A DNA stretch of 64,000 nucleotides, taken from positions 20,591,710-20,655,709 of the forward strand of contig OX235271.1 in the NCBI GenBank assembly GCA_944472155.2, read 5' to 3'. The translations under genes and the position numbers were made by a program. Positions 56,857-64,000 of this stretch are shown in pieces. This DNA comes from Trichobilharzia szidati. Lineage: Eukaryota; Platyhelminthes; Trematoda; Strigeidida; Schistosomatidae. The number at the start of each line of letters is the position of its first letter. The stretch's first letter is position 1. The notes below the pieces were generated by a model that was not told where the DNA came from, did not search any database, and saw only the letters and a list, made by a program, of their open reading frames with translations.

Positions 56857-56891
56857 GTATGTTGTGTTGCTTACTTATGACAGTTTCTCAG
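56857..56891 (+). other. 35-nt mini-intron
   Basis: Starts GTATGT and ends TTTCTCAG. Removing it joins WPKNG to GSAESLYRKLKGKH and restores one frame, giving the RLWPKNG...LYRKLK arrangement expected in ENPP proteins. Introns of 30-40 nt near the 5' end are common in schistosome genes. The alternative is a true frameshift, but the perfect splice signals argue against it. Confidence 0.8.
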
Positions 56892-57074
56892 GAGGTTCCG
56901 CAGAATCCTTGTATCGGAAACTCAAAGGTAAACATCAATACATGAAAGTGTACCTGAAGAACAAACTACCAATACGTTTACAATATGAAAAGAGTTGGCG
57001 TATTGGTCCTGTGGTAGTCTTTGCAGATTTGGGCTGGACAATTGCGCCTGAAAGGAATAGCCAAAACGTCTTAA
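56892..57074 (+). CDS. ENPP gene, exon 2
   Basis: Encodes GSAESLYRKLKGKHQYMKVY, LPIRLQYEKSWRIGPVVVFADLGWTIAP and RNSQNVL, ending in phase 1 before a strong donor GTAAGTTA at 57075. It covers the segment up to the conserved (A)D(x)GW. The final metal-binding histidine and the C-terminal hydrophobic anchor are not in this exon. With exon 1 it gives 351 residues, against roughly 430-450 for a complete enzyme. Confidence 0.82.
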
Positions 57075-57251
57075 GTAAGTTATTCCTAACTTCTCTTCAG
57101 CTTATTTATTTATTTATCTCCACAACATCTCATGTCATTGAGTAGTTTTTTGTGAGAGAATGGTAGCCAATACCTATAGCTTTTGATTTCTGTTCGAAAT
57201 TTCATCTTGAACTCTGGCTACTTGTACATCATGAAAACATTTCAAAAAATT

Positions 57252-57290
57252 TAGGATATACACATCTACATGACTTGAATGGTCTGATGG
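57252..57290 (+). CDS. Possible ENPP exon 3 (weak)
   Basis: After 'catttcaaaaaatttag' the in-phase codons read YTHLHDLNGLM up to a GTATGA donor. Family members have a GxHGxDN...M stretch soon after the DxGW motif; here TH and D and M could correspond, but the HG pair is not conserved. Open frame and phase fit, homology does not clearly. Confidence 0.2.
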
Positions 57291-57299
57291 TATGAAACG

Positions 57300-57915
57300 T
57301 TATGTAGGATCTCTTGATTACTCGATTCGAGCTCACCACATCACACCTACATTGTGGTGACATTTCACTCTGGTTCTTGTTGTGAATATAATGTTGGTAT
57401 GAGTGATGCCTACACATCATAATTTACGAATTCATGATGCAGCTAAGCCGAATAGTTTATTCAAGTAGTGATATTACAGCTTCTGTGGATCATCTAAACA
57501 TTTAGTTCTGTGAGAATGTGAAGAAGTAATGTAGCCAGTTCTTTGGTGAATTTCCAGTTTGTTTACTTCTGGTATAAACGACAGAAAAGGAAATTTGAAC
57601 CACTGGAATACCAGAATAATCTGAAAGCACATTTATCCTACTTCATCACTCTCCATCAGTAAGAGAAGTCATAATTTGATTTCAGATTGAACCTGTGGCT
57701 GCTATCAGATCCAATAATTAGTTCGCAAACATTCAAACTGGAATCCAACTATTACTGACCGATAGAATGATACCACTATCACTTAGTATCATGATTTATA
57801 GGCGTCCTAATGAAAAGCTGTCTAACTGAAGTTCATTAGGACCACTGATAATTATTCGATAAATCCGTTTTCCATATTAGTCTTGTATAATCTGACGTTC
57901 CCCGTAAGCTCTACA
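57300..57915. other. Intron or intergenic sequence
   Basis: No further ENPP exon recognised. Either the gene continues past the PLE cluster, or its 3' part is lost. Confidence 0.35.
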
Positions 57916-58034
57916 CAAAAATCATATATTTCCAAAATCAATGAGTTTATTTATCACCTTACTAAACACAAAATAATCTTTATAATAAAGGTTTTTGTAT
58001 TTCCCAATGGATGAAAAACAAAACGATGTTGTTT

Positions 58035-58075
58035 TTACTGACGTTTCGCTATTTAATGCTAATAGCTTTATCAAA
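58035..58075 (-). ncRNA. PLE hammerhead-like motif, 3' UTR distal
   Basis: Minus sense: TTGATAA (58068-58074; consensus CTGATGA), a stem GCTATT/AATAGC (58061-58066 and 58048-58053), then GAAAC and GTC (58040-58047). Box order and spacing fit a minimal PLE hammerhead with almost no stem III. Two core changes make activity uncertain. Confidence 0.5.
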
Positions 58076-58239
58076 TTATTATTAAACCGGAGTTTACAGA
58101 ATCTCAGCATATATATAATAAAGAGTTGAGGGGTGAGAAAATAGATATATGTGTAAAACTTGGGCACTGTGGTAGTAAGTAATTCCATATCAGTTTGTTT
58201 ATTGAGTATATCACACAGTGAAACAGTATTATTTACTGG

Positions 58240-58272
58240 ATGACGTTTCGAACAAAATTTATCGTTCATAAT
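58240..58272 (-). ncRNA. PLE hammerhead-like motif, 3' UTR proximal
   Basis: Minus sense: TATGA, a GAAC/GTTC stem (58264-58267 and 58250-58253), then GAAAC and GTC (58242-58249). It is homologous to the motif at 29461-29490, where the stem is GAGC/GCTC. Confidence 0.45.
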
Positions 58273-59984
58273 CATATCAATTGTGATCACACGACTTTCA
58301 CACTTGAGTTTTATAGTTTTCTTTGTTCTCTCCTATTTGTCGTATGGGTAGTAGAATTTTCCAGACATCGGACACAGGTGATGAATCATTCCTATTACAT
58401 GTATTTGTAGTTGATTCGATAAACAAAGCTTCTGTTATCAATCTCTCCCTATACCCTGTGACATTAGATTTTAAAAGTGTCATCCTATCCCATCCTATTG
58501 TATGGTTGTGTGTAACTGCATGTAGTGCTGTAGCTGAACTATTCTCTAGATTTCTTATCTTATTCGGGTCAACCAATCTAGATTTTGCTAAGTTTTTATG
58601 TTCAGCTAGTCTGACTGCCCCTGTTCTACTAGTTTGACCTATGTATTTGACCTGACAATCATTGCAGGAAGGGTATGAGATAAACTAAATTGTTTTGTTT
58701 TAAAGGCTCTACAGGATCCTTTAATCGACAAAGGTTGTTTCTAATTGTTTGTGGGTTTGAATGCCGTTTTTATTCCTGCCTTGTTAAGAGTTCTCCGTAT
58801 GGCTTCCGAGGTTCCTTCCTTGTATGGAATTACTACTGATGATTTAGATTCTTTATTGTTGGTGTCATCGTTAATATTATTATTATTATCACTATTATCA
58901 TTATCATTATTATTGTTATTATCACTATCGCTAGTATCATTATTTATTTTATTTTTACATTTCCTTACATATTTCCTGACTAATTTATCCGGGTAATTAT
59001 TAAGTTTCAAGGCTTCTTTTATGTGTATCAGTTCCTGTTTTAGATTGGCTTTGGTACTACTTAATTTTTGTGCTCTGTCATTTAAACATTTCACCAATCC
59101 TATTTTTACTGACATAGGATGGGACGATCGGAAGTCCAAATATCTGTTTGAGTGTGTGGGTTTCCTGTAAACACTAGTGTTTAACTTCCCATCTTCTTTC
59201 CTCTTTACGTTGCAATCTAACATTGGGAGCTCACCTTCCTGATTTTCCAATTCATAAGTGAATTGAATTGCTTCAACCTTCGAGTTGATGTGTTCGAAAA
59301 ACCTATCTATATCTTGTGTTCTAAGTACAGTGAATGTGTCATCTACGTACCTCCACCATACTTTTGGGGTGGGGGTGAACGTTTCAATTGCGATGCTTTC
59401 CCATTTATCCATGTATATATCTGCTACCACTGGGGATATTTGTGATCCCATAGCAACTCCCTCAATTTGTTTGTATATTTTCCCTTGGAATTTAAATACT
59501 GTGGAAGTCAGGCACAGCTGTACTCCCAGCATTATGTCCTCAAGTGGCACTTTTGTCCTAAGTTCGAGTTCTTGGTCAGAAATGAGTTCGTTTCTGACTG
59601 CCTCCATAGCCATATTTATTGGTATACGTATATATAAACTGACAATGTCAAAACTAACCATTTTTTCTTCATTATCTAAAAATAGACTTAGGTCAAGTTT
59701 AAAGGACATATTGAAAGTTAAAATAACAACGAATATCACTAAATCAAATAACAAAGGTAATAGTACATCTGTTATGGTATCAAAACAAAGTTTACTAACA
59801 TGATCATCGTTCGTTAGTCTGGGGTCATTTTTCGTTGTCAAGTTGGTCAATTGGTAAAGATAACAAAATCAAAATCAAATGTAGATTGTTGGATTTGATC
59901 AGTGATTAAAATTATAAAGGCAGTGTGTGTTTACATAGTGAACTTGCATATCACACTCGTGTTGATTTTATCACTTGATGGGGG

Positions 59985-61000
59985 AGGGAGGTGTTGTAAC
60001 CAGGTCAGATTCTGTTTTAGTCCATCATTCCTATTCAGCTCAGAGAATTTGGATTCCACTTGATATGAAGTGCTTCTGATATTAGACGTTCTTTGTGATT
60101 TCTGAAGTTTTTCTGGATTATTTCAATATTGTCAAAATCAATTTTGTGACCTGATTCTATAGCATGTAGACCTATGGCTGATGATTTTTCAAGCTTCTTT
60201 AATTGAACTGGATTTCTCGATGGTCGAATAGATGCTCCACGTTGTTCATTTCTTCTGATTTTGATTTCTCTCTGGCGATATTTGTCCGATGTATATCGCA
60301 TCACATTCCAAGCATTTTATTTTATAGACACAATTAGATAGAGAATCTTTAGGGATCTGGTCTTTTATATGGACAAGGTTGTTTTGTAGTGTGTCTGATG
60401 TTTTGAAGAAAACTCTAATGTCGAGCTGATTGAGTACTCTTCTGATATCATCTGACGTCTCTGCTCTATATGGAATGACGACTGTTGATGTCCATGTTTT
60501 CAGAATGCTTTTTCGGTCATACTTAATGTCTGTGTTGATTTTGTTGATGAAGACCCTTGGGTAGTTGTTTTGCTTGAGAGTTTCAGTAATGTTTGATATT
60601 TCTTCTTCTTTTTTCTTTCTCATCCGTTATCAGAGAGTGTGCTCGTCTTAGAAGACTTGAAACAACTGAAATCTTTGCGCTGATGGGGTCTGATGATTTG
60701 AAGTCTGAATATTTATTGGAGTGGGTTTTCTTCCTGAATATGGATATACTAAAATGTCCGTTTTCCCTTCTCTTAACTAGGCAGTCTAGAAATGGTAATT
60801 CACCAACGTCTGATTCTGCTTCCAAAGTGAACTGGATTCTGGGAGATACACAGTTTATTTTCTCCAAGAATGAATTGTGTAGATCTCGTTTTAGTACAAC
60901 AAAAGTATCATCTACATATCTTAACCAAATTTTAGGAGTGAGTATGCTTGAAAAGATGTTATTTTCGAATCTATTCATGGCATGGCATGTCAGTGACATA
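59985..61000 (-). mobile_element. PLE of a third lineage, 5'-truncated
   Basis: Frames 60583-60999 (KIWLRYVDDTFVVLKRD, SVVSSLLRRAHSLIT), 60246-60623 (LKQNNYPRVFINK, STVVIPYRAETSDDIRRVL, SNCVYKIKCLECDAIYIGQ) and 60035-60304 (LEKSSAIGLHAIESGHKIDFDN, RLISEALHIKWNPNS) together give RT motif YVDD through GIY-YIG to the C-terminus. Two frameshifts separate them. It is truncated just before YVDD at a GT microsatellite (about 61008-61022). Sequence identity to the neighbouring PLE is low. Confidence 0.85.
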
Positions 61001-61084
61001 ATTGCTCGTGTGTGTGTGTGGGAGCGTCCGGAGGTTTCAGTTAACTTCGCACATAGCAGGTTAGTTCACATTGTAATTCCATAT

Positions 61085-62060
61085 TAATTTGTTTGTTGGA
61101 TAAATCAATCATTCCTACCGTACTTATTTACAATCGATTGGATAAATAAAGGTTCAGTTATCAGTTTCTCTCCCTCCAGCTTGCCACATTAGACTGGCAC
61201 TTTATCGCATTCTAGTGTGTGGTCGTGTGTAACTGCAGGTGGTGTTGTAGCTAAGCTATTTTCTAGATTCCTTATATGATTAGGATCTACTAGTCTAGAT
61301 TTTCCTACGTTTTTTGTGCTCTGCTAATCTAATTTACTGTGGTCTACTTACTTTGACCTATGTATATGGCCTCACAACCACTTTTAGGTGTCAGGTAAAC
61401 TGAATTATTTTGTATAATGAGCTAAAAGCGTTCTTTAGCTTACACAATTCGTTACTAAGCGAGTCTGTGCGTTTAAATGTCACCTTTTACTCCGACTTCT
61501 TATAAATCCTACGTACGATTTCAGAAGTTCCCTCTTTGTAACGGCAACACTGCTGTTTGGAATTCTCTCTTCTTGGTGTTATCATAATCTTTAAGTATGT
61601 TCAATATTCATGTCACCCTTGGTGTTCGCATTATTTTCATTCTTATAATTTTTCACATACTTTCTAACTCATTTAACAGGGCAACTCTTAAGTGCCAAGG
61701 ACTCTCTTGTATGACTTACTATTTATCTGTTTCACACTGTCACTTAAACATTTCATACCACCATAACACTTTGGGGGTGGAGCTGAGCGTTTCAACTACT
61801 AACTTTTCCCGCCTATCCTTAAACAAATATATATATATATATGTCACAGCTGGAGATATTGTTGACTGCATGGCAATTCCTTCAATTTGTTTGTATTCTT
61901 TTCCTCCAGACTTAAATATCCTACAAGTCAGGTGTAGGTAAACTCCTGACATAATATCTTCTATTGGTACTTTGCTTCTCAGTTCAGGTTCTTAGTCAGA
62001 AATAATTGCTTTCCTCACCTCTCTCCTATAATTATGCTCATTAGTATTTGCGAATAAAAT
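61085..62060 (-). mobile_element. Strongly decayed PLE, same lineage as 57.9-59.9 kb
   Basis: The left part (61085-61560) follows the 58321-58800 segment block by block. The right part keeps EYKQIEGIAMQSTISPAV (61740-61952). The stretch encoding the RT thumb and linker is much shortened. No usable frame remains. Confidence 0.75.
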
Positions 62061-62224
62061 ATGACAATAACAAAACTAACCAGTTTTTTTCACTATCTAA
62101 TGTTTAAGTTCATAAGCATTGGTGAGTTTGTCTTTGATTGGATACTAGTTAGTAACTACTGTGATGTATCTATTTCTTTGTTTTGGTGTAGACTGAATTC
62201 TTTTAGTCAGATTGCAATGTGCCC

Positions 62225-62420
62225 ACCACTCTAGGTGGTTCGCCATCATGGTGCACTCAGAATTGTTGACATTAGATGGTTGGAGGCAATCGGCCACAGA
62301 AAGCCTTGCTTGACCTAAGTTTCGTGCTAGTTAGCACTCACCAGTCAGTATTGCGTATCTGCAGTCTTGAAGGAACTCACATCCATTCTGAGATTCAGAC
62401 CCTCACTAGTTACACTAATC
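62225..62420 (-). mobile_element. SINE with hammerhead-like core, minus copy
   Basis: The minus sense parallels the plus copy at 62470-62690 from a 'tctgaatctcagaatggatg' stretch (B-box region) through the ribozyme-like core to 'tgtggccgattgcctccaacc'. The two copies face each other across about 50 bp. Confidence 0.72.
62305..62350 (-). ncRNA. Hammerhead-like core in the minus SINE
   Basis: CTGGTGA (62338-62344; one change from CTGATGA), a perfect 5-bp stem II GTGCT/AGCAC with a 4-nt loop (62324-62337), GAAAC (62319-62323) and GTC (62312-62314). This is the best-preserved core with stem II here. Stem I is not obvious because the 5' flank has diverged. Confidence 0.6.
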
Positions 62421-62469
62421 ATTATTAATATGTAATCAAAGTATCCAATACAGTTCTACAGGAGGTCAG

Positions 62470-62690
62470 TCGTCAGCTCGAATAGCTCAGTGGTGACGTC
62501 GCTAATTGTAGGCGGCACGGGGTGATGCAGTTTTGAATCTCAGAAGGGACATGAGCTCCCTCAAAGTTGCGGACACACCTTGCTGTCCGACTCGTCAGTG
62601 TCAACTAGCACGAAACGTGGGTCAAGCAAGACTTCCTGTGGCCAGTTGCTTCCAACCATCTGAATATCAACAATTCAAGATGAGTTTTTC
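62470..62690 (+). mobile_element. SINE with hammerhead-like core, plus copy
   Basis: The head 'gaatagctcagtggtgacgt' is a tRNA-type A-box region and 'cagttttgaatctc' a degraded B box at the right spacing. The ribozyme-like part at 62579-62630 has stem I CTTGCT/AGCAAG and intact GAAAC and GTC, but the first box has become CTCGTCA and stem II is weakened. Sm-alpha-like by architecture. Confidence 0.72.
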
Positions 62691-62699
62691 TTTTGAATA

Positions 62700-62955
62700 G
62701 TTTCTGATAGGACCTATTACGATGGCTAAATTTGCAGAATTTTCAAAGTCAGCTATTGTCATGATGGGATATGATGGTTTATGAAGTTTAACAACAACAC
62801 ACTACCAACTAGGGTACCTAGTTTTAAGTATTGAAATTAAACCTTTTTGTATAAGTCACACTGTGGATTTCTTTTCTTCAGTCATGAAAGTGTCATCATG
62901 TAGTTCGCTTTGTATGTTGGCATGAACTTTTTCTAAGTAGTTCTGTCTACTGCAT
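62700..62955 (+). other. Possible upstream part of the terminal LINE
   Basis: No motif found before the RT frame starting at 62959; it may be decayed LINE coding sequence. Confidence 0.3.
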
Positions 62956-62958
62956 GTA

Positions 62959-63156
62959 GTGCATTTGACTCTGTTTAGTTTTTCAAGTAAGCTTGCTGCA
63001 ACACAGAGTGAGAGCTGGACAAATAAGTGGTTGCATTCTTACTTTTCTGATAGGAAGCAGTACACCATCTACAATGGAAAGTCCTCCACTACCTCACTTA
63101 CTTTAGCTGGTGTTCCTCAAGGTGCTGTTCTTTTGTTGCGTGTTCTATTTGACTAA
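62959..63156 (+). pseudogene. CR1/SR1-like LINE RT, part 1
   Basis: Reads SESWTNKWLHSYFSDRKQYTIYNG and SLTLAGVPQGAVL, the fingers to the GVPQG motif of CR1-like reverse transcriptase. It then loses the expected LSPFLF and stops. The RT resumes about 255 bp later. Confidence 0.75.
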
Positions 63157-63410
63157 ATTAGCGTACACGTATTTCCTAGTACTTCTTCACGTTTATTAAT
63201 GTGCGCAGACGTTGTGGCTACTCGACGCCCACAACGTAAAATCAGAAGGCACTTGTAAAGAGTATAATCGTGTATTATAGCCGTAGTCAAATTTCAAAAT
63301 TGTATCAAGGTAACGTTCAACAGTAAATTGGCAAATGTTTACGAGTACATATAAATCGGTTGTGTAAACATATAATATGAGTATGCAATTAATTAATCTA
63401 TGTTATAGGT
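63157..63410. other. Insert interrupting the LINE RT
   Basis: About 250 bp of AT-rich sequence with stops in all useful frames, ending with a partial repeat of the GVPQG-coding region ('ggtgtacagggtac' against 'ggtgttcctcaaggtgc'). Origin not recognised. Confidence 0.5.
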
Positions 63411-64000
63411 GTACAGGGTACTACACTTTCTCCTTTTCTGTTTTCTTCTTTCTTACATGACTTGCCCCATTCTGATGTAGCCACGTTTGTCAAGTATGCT
63501 GATGACCTCTCTGTCTCCATGCCTGTCAACTCTCAGTCAGACTGTTCCAAATTAAATAACTTTCTCTCGGAAATTAGTCAGTGGTCCTCTTCAAACGGTC
63601 TTAAGCTGAATCCGTCTAAATGTCAGGTAGTAAATTTTACTTTGACACGAAAACGTGACCTAGAGCAACTAGCTAGCTTACATGGTCCCACTATCATTGA
63701 CGGCATAGAGGTTGAAACTACATCTAATGTCAAGTACCTTGGACTGAGTATTTCCTCCGATCTTTCCTGGTCCTCTCACATCTTGCTAGTTACTAGAAAG
63801 ATGTTTCGCTTAACGTTCTACATTAGGAAGTTAAGGCAGTCTGGTATAAAGCAGTCTTTGCTTTCTCAGTTTGTCAATTCCTGTATTCTAACCATCCCTC
63901 TTTACTGCTCCCCATTAATCTTTCCTGGATTACTTAAAAAAGATTTTTCTTTACTGCGTAGGGCACTAAAAGCTGTTAGTATGGGAAGTGGGATTTCGTT
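63411..64000 (+). pseudogene. CR1/SR1-like LINE RT, part 2 (runs off the window)
   Basis: Open for the whole 590 bp from a GTA at 63411: QGTTLSPFLFSSFLHDLPH, then FVKYADDLSVSM (the catalytic YADD), LNNFLSEISQWSSSNGLKLN, CQVVNFTLTRK, VKYLGLSISSDLSWSSHI, RKMFRLTFYIRKLRQSG and FVNSCILTIPLYCSPL. Catalytic and thumb motifs are intact, so this is a fairly young copy. The C-terminus lies beyond the window; related tails are at 33.8 kb and 42.0 kb. It has no start codon of its own. Confidence 0.8.

Larger units (their letters stand above)
57920..59870 (-). mobile_element. PLE, near-complete RT and GIY-YIG, degenerate
   Basis: Frame 58741-59850 (369 residues) has EKMVSFDIVSLYIRIPINMA, IYKQIEGVAMGSQISPVVADIYM and VWWRYVDDTFTVLR, with the YVDD catalytic motif intact, then PTHSNRYLDFRSSHPMSVK and a linker rich in Asn and Asp. 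The GIY-YIG part follows in shifted frames: NDCQVKYIGQTSRTGAVRL (about 58640-58670) and frame 58298-58576 (NLENSSATALHAVTHNHTIG, RLITEALFIESTTNTCNRN). The 3' UTR (57920-58290) holds two hammerhead-like motifs. The RT frame is intact; a frameshift separates it from the endonuclease. The N-terminus is truncated or altered upstream of VSFDIVSLY. Confidence 0.87.

Noticed and set aside
1..64000. Bacterial-type features (operons, CRISPR, att sites, origins)
   Set aside because: Composition, introns and retroelement content are those of a flatworm nuclear genome; no direct-repeat/spacer arrays were seen.

Overview
The window looks like nuclear DNA of a blood fluke (Schistosoma or a close schistosomatid). 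It is AT-rich, coding content is sparse, and retroelement debris is dense. The debris is of kinds typical of schistosomes: Penelope-like elements (PLEs) with GIY-YIG endonuclease domains, RTE-clade and CR1/SR1-like non-LTR retrotransposons, a gypsy fragment, and tRNA-derived SINEs carrying hammerhead-ribozyme-like cores. It also holds an apparent micro-exon gene and an ENPP-type ectoenzyme gene. The species call is inference. No bacterial operons, true tRNA or rRNA genes, or CRISPR arrays are visible.

Layout. 1-6.7 kb: a large inverted repeat (arms 1-1400 and 5262-6689) around RTE and PLE remnants. 6.7-11.1 kb: mostly anonymous sequence with CR1-like LINE pieces and one dispersed repeat. 11.1-28.6 kb: the most interesting locus, a probable secreted-peptide micro-exon gene. 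A signal-peptide exon is followed by seven tiny exons (12, 12, 12, 15, 12, 12 and 25 nt) that join into one open frame of about 57-60 residues. Most of these exons lie in copies of the same intronic module. The last two complete modules are a 4.49-kb tandem duplication. Each contains a 3397-bp PLE foldback with 1046-bp arms, and the 1305-bp centre is in opposite orientation in the two copies. An RTE copy (16.4-18.3 kb) and older fragments also sit in the introns.

28.9-35.7 kb: PLE, RTE, LINE, SINE (with hammerhead-like core) and gypsy fragments, plus an 82-bp near-perfect palindrome. About 36.0-36.4 kb: a second candidate short secreted-peptide gene. 36.7-55.4 kb: more PLE, RTE, LINE and SINE remnants, a patch of degenerate telomere-type repeats (44.7 kb), a LINE tail nested inside a PLE C-terminus (48.3-49.8 kb), and a near-complete but broken RTE copy (53.5-55.4 kb).

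56.0-57.1 kb: the 5' two thirds of an ectonucleotide pyrophosphatase/phosphodiesterase gene, with a TATA box, a signal peptide, conserved catalytic residues and a 35-nt mini-intron. The C-terminal exons are not confidently found. 57.9-62.1 kb: three successive minus-strand PLE copies from different lineages. 62.2-62.7 kb: two oppositely oriented SINEs with hammerhead-like cores. 62.9 kb to the end: a CR1-like reverse transcriptase interrupted by about 250 bp.

The likely host genes are the micro-exon gene, the ENPP gene and, less surely, the 36-kb secreted peptide. Nearly every other long ORF is decayed retroelement.
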